Notes under the pieces: model-generated
Database searches by the model: none
Seen by the model: the letters and a program-made list of their open reading frames with translations, nothing else
What the model was told of the DNA's origin: nothing
In this document: positions 46,381 through 53,686 of the stretch, in pieces
How the letters are laid out: every line of letters begins with the position of its first letter
Position numbering within the stretch: position 1 is the stretch's first letter
Origin: Bradyrhizobium zhanjiangense
GTDB taxonomy: Bacteria > Pseudomonadota > Alphaproteobacteria > Rhizobiales > Xanthobacteraceae
Assembly (NCBI RefSeq): GCF_004114935.1
Contig: NZ_CP022221.1
Location: 5,415,001 to 5,479,000, forward strand
Direction of reading: 5' to 3'
Length of the DNA: 64,000 bases
Made by a program: the position numbers and the translations under genes

Positions 46381-46671
46381 TGCCTCTCGATACAGGCGCC
46401 CATCATAGGATTGAGCGCCGCCGGGACCGCAGCCGTCGATGGGGAGCGAAGACCCCCGCGCCGGCACTGCCGCCATACCTCGAATATTCCTGCTGTTCGT
46501 CATTTCGCCCCGGGAGCGCGTTCAACGAGCAGTGGGGTGGTGCGTGGAATTCCTTGTAACCATACTCCGGCGTCGTCAGACTTGCCCAGCCGAGGGCGCG
46601 ATTCCGGCACACCGGACGAGAGCTGCAATACCGCTTTGGTTGACCTGCCGAAAGCGACGAAAGGAAGGCGT
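46381..46671. other. divergent region between AsmA-like and peroxiredoxin genes
   Basis: A 291-bp gap. The first 123 bases continue the open frame of the AsmA-like gene upstream of its chosen start. No other gene or clear inverted repeat was seen. Promoters of both genes must lie here. Confidence 0.35.
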
Positions 46672-47352
46672 ATGTCCAAGAAATCCCAAAAGAAATCGTC
46701 CAAAACGCCCTCCGGCAGTCCGACGGCTAAAAAGAAGCCCGTGAAAACGCGGGCAACGACTCAAACAAGGTCCGCGAAAACACAGCGGACGCCGGCGAGC
46801 AAATCAACCAAGACAGTAGCAAAAGCAGGATCACATAAGGCCCCATCGAAACAGTTGAATTCCTCCAAATCGCTCGGGGCGGCGAAGGCCGCCTTGACCG
46901 AGGGTCAGAAGGCTCCCGCCTTCCGCCTGCCCCGCGACGGCGGCGACGTGGTCACGCTTACGGACTACGCCGGCCAAAAGCTCGTGCTGTTCTTCTATCC
47001 CCGGGCCGACACGCCCGGCTGTACCAGGGAGGCCATCGATTTCACCCGGCTGGCGGACGCCTTTACGGCTGCCGGCACCGCCGTGCTCGGTATCTCCGCC
47101 GATCCGTTAAAGGCCCAGGAGAAGTTCCGCGACAAGCACAAGCTCGCCATGCCCCTCATCTCGGATGAGACGCACGAGATGCTGGAGGCCTATGGCGCCT
47201 GGGGCGAAAAGTCCATGTATGGCAAGCGCTTCCTTGGAATTCTTCGCACCACGGTACTGGTCGGGGGCGATGGCAGAGTGGCCAGGATTTGGCGCAATGT
47301 CCGGGTCGACGGCCATGCCGATGAGGTGCTGGCAGCGGCAAGAAGTCTTTAA
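46672..47352 (+). CDS. bcp: BCP-type peroxiredoxin with Lys-rich N-terminal extension
   Basis: A 226-residue protein that reduces peroxides with thiol donors. AAGGAAGG (46661-46668) precedes the ATG. Residues 1-70 are a Lys/Ser/Thr-rich, almost acid-free tail resembling histone H1-like domains. The thioredoxin-fold BCP domain follows, with peroxidatic C117 in YPRADTPGCTREAIDF. The usual resolving Cys five residues later is missing (Ile/Asp instead), so it should act as a 1-Cys or atypical enzyme. The tail could bind DNA, RNA or membranes. Confidence 0.9.
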   Translation: MSKKSQKKSSKTPSGSPTAKKKPVKTRATTQTRSAKTQRTPASKSTKTVAKAGSHKAPSKQLNSSKSLGAAKAALTEGQKAPAFRLPRDGGDVVTLTDYAGQKLVLFFYPRADTPGCTREAIDFTRLADAFTAAGTAVLGISADPLKAQEKFRDKHKLAMPLISDETHEMLEAYGAWGEKSMYGKRFLGILRTTVLVGGDGRVARIWRNVRVDGHADEVLAAARSL

Positions 47353-47463
47353 CCAGTCCTTTAAATTCGAATGTTCCCGTTTCCGGAAAATTAACCATGA
47401 CCGGCCCAGATTGCTGCGGCAATTAGGCCGTTACGGACTCATCCGACCGGCGCGGGAGTGCCG

Positions 47464-48831
47464 ATGTCGAAAAGTTCTGCCCACTACTCGCAGTACCCCC
47501 AACATCATCCTCACGACCACGGAAGGGCCTTCCATCGCCGTCCTACCGCCGCCGCAACGGCGGTCGCGATTCCCCTTCCCACCACCGACGACGCCTACAC
47601 CATCGTCCATGCCGGCAAGCAGGTCCGCTTCGGACCCGTGGTGTTCTGGATCGTGGTCGGCACGGTGGTGCTGCTCGGGCTGTGGTCGGCCGCGACCGCC
47701 ACCTATTTCGCCTTTCGCGACGACGTCCTGACCCGGCTGATCGCCCGCCAGGCCGAGATGCAGTACGCCTATGAGGACCGTATCGCCGAGCTGCGGGCCA
47801 AGGTCGACCGCACCACCAGCCGGCAGCTGCTCGACCAGGAGCAGTTCGACCAGAAGCTCGACCAGATCATGAAGCGCCAGACGGCGCTGGAGTCCCGGGC
47901 TACGGCGCTCGGCGCCATGCCCGACGTGACCGGATCGATCCCGCGCTCGACACCGCAGCGTGGTGACGCCGGCCAGAACGCAACGCAGGGCACGCCCAAG
48001 CCGTCGCCGATCAGCGACACCGTGATCTTCGTGGCCCCGCCGGATCGCGAAGCGCGGCTCGAATCGCGTGCGCCGACCGTCGCGACGCCGCCGACCAGCC
48101 AATTCGCCAAGAACCAAGGCTTCGACAACGTCCTGGTCCGGCTCACGACCTCGCTTGATCAGGTCGAGCGGCGCCAGATGGCGGCGCTCAATGCCGTCGA
48201 GGAAGGCATGGATTCACGCATGCGCCGGATGCGCGGCGTCGTCAGCGATCTCGGCCTCAACCTCGCCAGTCTCGAAGCCGCCGTACCGCGAACCGCGATG
48301 GGCGGGCCTTTCGTACCCGTCAAATTGACGCCGAACGCCGGGCCGTTCGAGAAGCAGCTCTACCGCCTCAACACCACGCGCACCGAGTTGGACCGCCTCA
48401 ATCGCACGCTGGCGCTGGTGCCCTATCGCAAGCCCGTCATCGGCGAGGTCGAATTCACCTCCGGCTTCGGCGTGCGCAGCGATCCGTTCCTCGGCCGGCC
48501 CGCGATGCATACCGGGCTCGACTTCCGCGCCGCCACCGGCGATCCCGTTCGCGTCACCGCCAACGGCAAGGTGGTTTCCGCCGGCTGGTCCGGCGGCTAC
48601 GGCCGCATGGTCGAGGTCGACCACGGCAACGGGCTTTCGACCCGCTATGGCCATCTCTCCGAGATCAACGTCAGGGTCGGCGAGGTCGTGAAGATCGGCC
48701 AGGTGGTCGGTCTCGTCGGCTCGACCGGCCGTTCCACTGGTCCGCATTTGCACTATGAGACCCGCATCGAGGGCGAAGCAGTCGATCCGCAGAAATTTTT
48801 GCGTGCGGGCGTGCGGCTCAGCGCGGGCTAA
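47464..48831 (+). CDS. M23 family metallopeptidase, membrane-anchored (LytM-like)
   Basis: From the ATG at 47464 the protein has 455 residues; a GTG at 47458 is an alternative. A His/Pro-rich cytoplasmic tail, one transmembrane helix (about 60-80), a coiled coil (DDVLTRLIARQAEMQYAYEDRI onward) and a C-terminal M23 domain. Zn ligands are in HTGLDFRA and in HLHYE near the end. It cleaves or regulates peptidoglycan cross-bridges in the periplasm. The last 57 codons lie in the first copy of a 212-bp tandem duplication. Confidence 0.9.
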   Translation: MSKSSAHYSQYPQHHPHDHGRAFHRRPTAAATAVAIPLPTTDDAYTIVHAGKQVRFGPVVFWIVVGTVVLLGLWSAATATYFAFRDDVLTRLIARQAEMQYAYEDRIAELRAKVDRTTSRQLLDQEQFDQKLDQIMKRQTALESRATALGAMPDVTGSIPRSTPQRGDAGQNATQGTPKPSPISDTVIFVAPPDREARLESRAPTVATPPTSQFAKNQGFDNVLVRLTTSLDQVERRQMAALNAVEEGMDSRMRRMRGVVSDLGLNLASLEAAVPRTAMGGPFVPVKLTPNAGPFEKQLYRLNTTRTELDRLNRTLALVPYRKPVIGEVEFTSGFGVRSDPFLGRPAMHTGLDFRAATGDPVRVTANGKVVSAGWSGGYGRMVEVDHGNGLSTRYGHLSEINVRVGEVVKIGQVVGLVGSTGRSTGPHLHYETRIEGEAVDPQKFLRAGVRLSAG

Positions 48832-49082
48832 GCCTCGATCTTCAGCCGCGACTACTGGCCGCGCTCGTTGCCGAGATCAACGTCAGGGTCGGCGAGGTCG
48901 TGAAGATCGGCCAGGTGGTCGGTCTCGTCGGCTCGACCGGCCGTTCCACTGGTCCGCATTTGCACTATGAGACCCGCATCGAGGGCGAAGCAGTCGATCC
49001 GCAGAAATTTTTGCGTGCGGGCGTGCGGCTCAGCGCGGGCTAAGCCTCGATCTTCAGCCGCGACTACTGGCCGCGCTCGTTG
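48659..49082. repeat. perfect 212-bp tandem duplication at a convergent gene junction
   Basis: Copy A is 48659-48870 and copy B 48871-49082; every base I compared is identical. CCGA occurs at both copy starts and again at 49083-49086, so a 4-bp homology marks the junction. Copy A holds the end of the M23 gene and a dead copy of the end of the binding-protein gene. Copy B holds a dead copy of the M23 end and the true end of the binding-protein gene. Both genes remain intact. Confidence 0.9.
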
Positions 49083-50299
49083 CCGACCTCGCCGGTGATG
49101 ACGTCGCCGAACAGCTCCCAGGCCTGCCCGTTGAACCGCATCAGTTGCATCTGCTCGATCGGGAAATAGTCGTCGGGCGAGGTGTTGACCATGATGCCCG
49201 GCAGCATCAGGTCGGTGTGGAAGTTCTTCAGGTTGGCGGCCTGCTTCATGACGTTCTCGCGGGTGAGATTGTCGCCGCACTGCTTCAGGACCTGGGCCAT
49301 CGCCTCGGCCTGAACATAGCCATAGACGTTGTTGGAGTTGGTCTTGTCGCCGTCAGGATAATACTTGTCCATGAACGCGCGCCAGCTAATCACGGCCGGG
49401 TCCTTATCCCAGGTCGGATCGGTTGGATCCTTCAAGTAGATCGTCGAGATGATGTCCTTGGAATAGTCGAGCCCGGCGGGCTTGAGCACCGAAGCGACCG
49501 AGGTCGCGGTGTTGGCCAGGAAGAACTTTGGTTTCCAGCCGAGCTCACCCACTTTCCGGATCGCCTGCGCCGAGCCTTTCGGCGCGGCCCAGGAGAAGAA
49601 GATGTCGGCGCCGGAATCATGCAGCGCCACGATCTGCGAGTCGATCGAGGGGTCGCTGACCTCATAGGATTTATCGGCGATGATCATGCTCGCCTTGTCG
49701 CCGAGCCCGTCCTTCAGGCCCTTGAACTGGTCTTTGCCGGCGTCGTCGTTCTGCCAGAACACCGCGATCTTGCCATTCGGAAAGTTGTCGCGGATGTACT
49801 TTGCGTAGATCCGACCCTCGCTCTGGTAGTTCGGCTGGAAACCCATGGTCCACGGGAAATTCTTGGGATCGCCGAACTTGGTGCCGCCCGAGGCGACGAA
49901 GAGCTGCGGCACCTTCTTCGCGTTCATGTACTTCATGATCGCGGAGTTCGAGGGCGTGCCGAGCGGCTGGAAGATCAGGAGGACCTCGTCGCTCTCGACC
50001 AGCTTGCGCGCCTGCTCGATCGCCTTCGGCGGCGAATAGGCATCGTCATAGCTGATGAAGTTGATCTTGCGGCCGTTGATGCCGCCCTGGTCGTTGATCA
50101 TCCGGAAGAAGGCCGCTTCGGTTTTGCCGATCACGCCATAGGACGACGCCGGCCCGCTATAGGGCATGATGTTGCCGATTTTGATTTCGGTGTCGGAAGC
50201 GCCGGGGTCGTATCTCTTCTGCGCCAGGGCCGGTGCCGCGGCGAGCGCTCCGGCAACAAGCATGGCGAGGGCGGCGAGATTCTTGCGACGACCCGGCAT
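49064..50299 (-). CDS. ABC transporter substrate-binding protein, branched-chain amino acid type
   Basis: A 411-residue periplasmic binding protein (Peripla_BP_6/LivJ-like). Signal peptide (NLAALAMLVAGALAAAPALA, cut before QKRYDPG), then ASDTEIKIGNIMPYSGPASSYG typical of the HAAT family. The C-terminal YFPIEQMQLMRFNGQAWELF matches the common end of these proteins. Its permease and ATPase genes are not adjacent. The ligand is unknown; such orphans often bind amino acids, urea or aromatic acids. The last seven codons lie in copy B of the 212-bp duplication. Confidence 0.9.
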   Translation of the reverse strand: MPGRRKNLAALAMLVAGALAAAPALAQKRYDPGASDTEIKIGNIMPYSGPASSYGVIGKTEAAFFRMINDQGGINGRKINFISYDDAYSPPKAIEQARKLVESDEVLLIFQPLGTPSNSAIMKYMNAKKVPQLFVASGGTKFGDPKNFPWTMGFQPNYQSEGRIYAKYIRDNFPNGKIAVFWQNDDAGKDQFKGLKDGLGDKASMIIADKSYEVSDPSIDSQIVALHDSGADIFFSWAAPKGSAQAIRKVGELGWKPKFFLANTATSVASVLKPAGLDYSKDIISTIYLKDPTDPTWDKDPAVISWRAFMDKYYPDGDKTNSNNVYGYVQAEAMAQVLKQCGDNLTRENVMKQAANLKNFHTDLMLPGIMVNTSPDDYFPIEQMQLMRFNGQAWELFGDVITGEVGNERGQ

Positions 50300-50408
50300 T
50301 GGTCTCTCCCCTATGTTTTGTAGTCTTGTTTTGCTGGAAGTGTCGCAAGCGGGCTTGCCGCTGGCAAGCGTCGCGATTTTCCGCGAGGTGAAACGATGGA
50401 TCGGGAAC

Positions 50409-51320
50409 TTACGCGACGCGACACAGCAAACCGAGCACGCGCCCGTCGATCACGAGCAACGCGCTGCCGATGACGATTGCGCCCGCGATCTCGCGCATCG
50501 AGATCGGCTCGCCCAGCACCAGCCATCCCAGAAGAATGGCGGTGACGGGAATGAGCAGCGTCACCATCATGACATTGCTCGCGCCCGAGCGCCGCAGGAT
50601 CTGAAAGAAGACGATGTAGGCGAGCGCCGTCGACAGGCCGGCAAGGCCAAGCACCGCAAGCCAGGTTGTGAGGCTCGGCATCGGAACGCGCCACGGCTGT
50701 TCCACCACACCGGCGACGGCCGCCATCATCACTGTCGACGCCATCAGTTGAAACGTCGCCGTGCCCAGCGGAGCTGCGTCCTTCAACAATCGCCGCGCCG
50801 CCAGCGCCGCAAAGGCATAGCTCAATGCGCCGCCGAGGCAGAGCAGGATGCCGAGCCCCTGCCCCGGCCTTGTCTCGAAACCCCATCCGCGCAGGATGAT
50901 CACGCCGGCAAGGCCCAGCGCCACCCCGGCCATGCGACGCATCTGCAAGGTCTCGTCGCCTGCCGCCGCCATCACCACCACAGTGAACAGCGGCGTGGTC
51001 GCATTCAGGATCGAGGCCAGCCCGCTCGGAATGAAGGTCTGGCCGATCACGATGAGCGAGAACGGAATGACGTTGTTGAGCAGCCCGATCGCGACGAACG
51101 GCCTCCAGCCTGTGGCGCCCTTGGGAAGACCGATGCCCTGCGCGCGCAGCAGCGGAAGCAGGATAGCAGCGCCAAGCGCAACGCGCAGGAATACCAGCGT
51201 CAGCGGCGGCAATTCCCGTAAGCCTGCGCCATTGAAGAAGAACGAGCCACCCCAGAGCACCGACAGCACGGCGAGGAGCGACCAATCGCGCGCATCGATC
51301 CGGTTATCGTTGGGTGGCAT
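50409..51320 (-). CDS. EamA/DMT family transporter
   Basis: A 303-residue inner-membrane protein with ten hydrophobic segments arranged as two EamA repeats (WLSLLAVLSVLWGGSFFF-type start and second repeat around residue 155). Members export metabolites such as amino acids or drugs. Substrate unknown. It lies 108 bp downstream of the binding-protein gene start on the same strand direction but is not convincingly linked to it. Confidence 0.87.
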   Translation of the reverse strand: MPPNDNRIDARDWSLLAVLSVLWGGSFFFNGAGLRELPPLTLVFLRVALGAAILLPLLRAQGIGLPKGATGWRPFVAIGLLNNVIPFSLIVIGQTFIPSGLASILNATTPLFTVVVMAAAGDETLQMRRMAGVALGLAGVIILRGWGFETRPGQGLGILLCLGGALSYAFAALAARRLLKDAAPLGTATFQLMASTVMMAAVAGVVEQPWRVPMPSLTTWLAVLGLAGLSTALAYIVFFQILRRSGASNVMMVTLLIPVTAILLGWLVLGEPISMREIAGAIVIGSALLVIDGRVLGLLCRVA

Positions 51321-51462
51321 GGCGTCTCACCTCGGCGGCCGAGCCATCGCCTAGAACGCTGCGGTGGACAGTGCCACCCGATTTCCGATGAAGCACCGGC
51401 TTACAAAACCGGTGCTCGGAATGAATGGAGCGGCCAAGGCGGCCCCATGTTGATACACCCGC

Positions 51463-52344
51463 CTACGAGAATTTCTTCGGCCGCGATACCAGCTCGATCA
51501 TCCGGCCTTCATCATCGTCGGGCATCACGGCCTTCGCCTGCGCATAGGCCTCGACAGCGGCGCGTGCGACCAGCGGCTTATCAGCCAGCAGACTCTCGGC
51601 GAGCTCCACCGCATAGGCGGCATCCTTGTGCCGCAGCGCCGCCGTGAAGGTCGCGACGCCGAAGTCGCGAGCGACCATGCGCTTGGAGTGGCGCTGCACC
51701 TGTGGGCTTGCGGCGACGCCCGCCTGGATCGACTCCAGCACGAGGTTCATGTCGAGCCCGGCCTGCTCGGCGATCGCAAGCCCCTCGGCAAGGCCGGCGA
51801 TCTGGATCGCGCCCAAGAGATTGTTGATGAGCTTGTAGACCGTGCCGGTGCCGACCGCGCCGAAATGGCGGATGGTTGAGCCGATTGGGTCGAGATAAGG
51901 CCGCGCGCGCTCGAGATCGGCCGCATTGGCACCAACCAGCAGCGTCAGCTTTCCGCTAGCGGCCGCATCGGGCAATCCGGTCACGGGGCAGTCGATGTAA
52001 ATGAGCCCGCGCGCGTTCAGCTCGCGGCCCATCTCGCGGGCATGGTCATAGGAGACGGTCGAGCATTCGATGCCGATGGTGCCGGCCTTCGCGGTCTTGG
52101 CCGCGCCCTTGGGCCCGAGCCAGACCGCACGCGAGGCCTCGTCATCGGCGACCATGGTCACGACCGCATCGGCATCGATCGCGGCGTCCTCAGGCGAGGT
52201 CGCCCATTGCGCGCCGCGGGCGATCAGGTCTTCCGCTTTGGCCTTGCTGCGATTCCACAGCGTCACCGTGAAACCGGCATCGAGATAGCGGCCGGCCATG
52301 CCGTGCCCCATCCGCCCAAGCCCGATGAAGGCGACGCGGGCCAT
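51463..52344 (-). CDS. NAD(P)-dependent dehydrogenase, 3-hydroxyisobutyrate dehydrogenase family
   Basis: A 293-residue beta-hydroxyacid dehydrogenase from the ATG at 52344. VAFIGLGRMGHGMAGR (4-19) is the nucleotide-binding signature; DCPVTGLPDAAASGKLTLLVG is the substrate-binding block, and the catalytic Lys lies in KLINNLLGAIQ. Related enzymes reduce tartronate semialdehyde, succinic semialdehyde or oxidise 3-hydroxyisobutyrate. It begins 2 bp after the prfB stop, so the two are co-transcribed. Confidence 0.88.
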   Translation of the reverse strand: MARVAFIGLGRMGHGMAGRYLDAGFTVTLWNRSKAKAEDLIARGAQWATSPEDAAIDADAVVTMVADDEASRAVWLGPKGAAKTAKAGTIGIECSTVSYDHAREMGRELNARGLIYIDCPVTGLPDAAASGKLTLLVGANAADLERARPYLDPIGSTIRHFGAVGTGTVYKLINNLLGAIQIAGLAEGLAIAEQAGLDMNLVLESIQAGVAASPQVQRHSKRMVARDFGVATFTAALRHKDAAYAVELAESLLADKPLVARAAVEAYAQAKAVMPDDDEGRMIELVSRPKKFS

Positions 52345-52346
52345 GA

Positions 52347-53478
52347 TCAATCCACGTCCTCGATGTCGCCGCTGGTGGTGCCGAAGGCGCGCTGCGCCAG
52401 CGTCGCGGCCATGAAGTCGTCGAGCTCGCCATTGAGCACGCCGGATGTGTCCGAGGTCTGCACCCCCGTGCGCAAATCCTTCACCATCTGGTAGGGCTGC
52501 AGCACGTACGAGCGGATCTGGTGGCCCCAGCCGATATCGGTCTTGGCAGCCTGGTCGGCGGCCGCCTTCTCCTCGCGCTTCTTCAGTTCGATCTCGTAAA
52601 GGCGAGCACGCAGCATGTCCCAGGCCTGCGCGCGGTTCTTGTGTTGGGAGCGGCCGGCCTGACAGACCACCGCGACACCAGTCGGAATATGCGTCAGGCG
52701 CACCGCGGATTCGGTCTTGTTGACGTGCTGACCGCCGGCACCGCCCGAACGCATGGTGTCGGTGCGGACGTCGGACTCCTTGATGTCGATCTTGATGCTG
52801 TCGTCGATGACGGGGAATACCTGCACGCTCGAGAACGAGGTGTGCCGCCGCGCGTTGGAGTCGAACGGCGAGATGCGCACCAGGCGATGCACACCCGCTT
52901 CGGTCTTCAGCCAGCCATAGGCGTTGTGGCCGGAAACCTGGATGGTCGCCGACTTGATGCCGGCCTCTTCACCCTCGGATTCTTCCAGAAATTCGACCTT
53001 GAAGCCGTGGGTTTCGGCCCAGCGCGTGTACATGCGCAAGAGCATCTGCGCCCAGTCCTGGCTTTCGGTGCCGCCAGCGCCGGCATGGACTTCGAGATAG
53101 GAATCGAAGCGGTCGGCCTCGCCCGACAGCAGCGCCTCGAGTTCACGCCGCGCCACCTCCTTCTTGAGGTTCTTCAGCGCGGCTTCGGCCTCGGCAACGA
53201 CACCGTCATCGCCCTCGGCCTCGCCGAGCTCGATCATGCCGATATCGTCTTCGAGCTCCTGCTCGACCTTGCCGATGCCCGACAGCGCATCCTCGAGCGA
53301 GGTGCGCTCCTGCATCAGTTTCTGGGCTTTCTGGGGATCGTTCCAGAGATCGGGATCTTCTGCGAGCTTGTTCAGCTCAGCGAGGCGCGCCGTCGATTTC
53401 TCGACGTCAAAGATGCCTCCTCAGCAGCCCGACTGACTGCTTGATCTCTTCTACCAACCGCTCGATTTCGGCACGCAT
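52347..53478 (-). CDS. prfB: peptide chain release factor 2 (programmed +1 frameshift)
   Basis: RF2 releases peptides at UAA and UGA. The gene starts at the ATG of 53478 ([20 protein letters not shown]), reads 23 codons to CTT at 53410, and meets an in-frame TGA at 53407. A +1 slip at CTT TGA C continues with GAC in the second frame to 52347, giving 376 residues. The GGQ-containing block is [18 protein letters not shown] and the SPF-like recognition motif [17 protein letters not shown] is visible. HIBADH-family gene follows 2 bp later. Confidence 0.96.
53407..53421 (-). promoter_or_regulatory. prfB programmed frameshift site
   Basis: Read on the minus strand the sequence is AGGAGGCATCTTTGAC: an internal Shine-Dalgarno-like AGGAGG (53416-53421), three bases, the slippery CTT and the TGA stop. 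This is the classical RF2 autoregulatory signal; low RF2 lets the ribosome slip +1 and make more RF2. Confidence 0.93.
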
Positions 53479-53590
53479 GTCGTTCTCTGATGTCGCGGAA
53501 TTGTTCCGGGTTCGATTGCAACGGGATGTAACGGCGGCGGCGCCAAAGCGCAACCGCCCGCTCCCTCAAACGTCAGCGTTATCCGCTAAA

Positions 53591-53636
53591 GCATGATCCG
53601 GAAAAGTGCGCAGCGGCTTTCCGAAAAGATCATGCT
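53591..53636. repeat. intergenic palindromic repeat of the GCATGATC family (copy 3)
   Basis: Begins GCATGATCCGGAAAAGTGCG and ends GATCATGC, in the gap between the PBP1A stop and the prfB start. It matches copies 1 and 2 in its core, with GCGCAGCGGCTTTCC in the centre. Confidence 0.7.
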
Positions 53637-53647
53637 CGAACAACAAC

Positions 53648-53686
53648 CTAAAGCGCGATGACGATCCTAATCTCGTCGCGCTTTAG
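53648..53686 (-). terminator. hairpin at the end of the PBP1A gene
   Basis: CTAAAGCGCGA (53648-53658) and TCGCGCTTTAG (53676-53686) form an 11-bp perfect stem with a 17-nt loop. The stem overlaps the PBP1A TAA stop, so it likely forms directly behind the coding sequence and may end or stabilise the transcript. No T tract follows. Confidence 0.55.

Noticed and set aside
45913..46671. Upstream extension of the peroxiredoxin frame
   Set aside because: It would overlap the AsmA-like gene on the other strand by several hundred bases; the ATG at 46672 has a good ribosome site and starts the Lys-rich tail.
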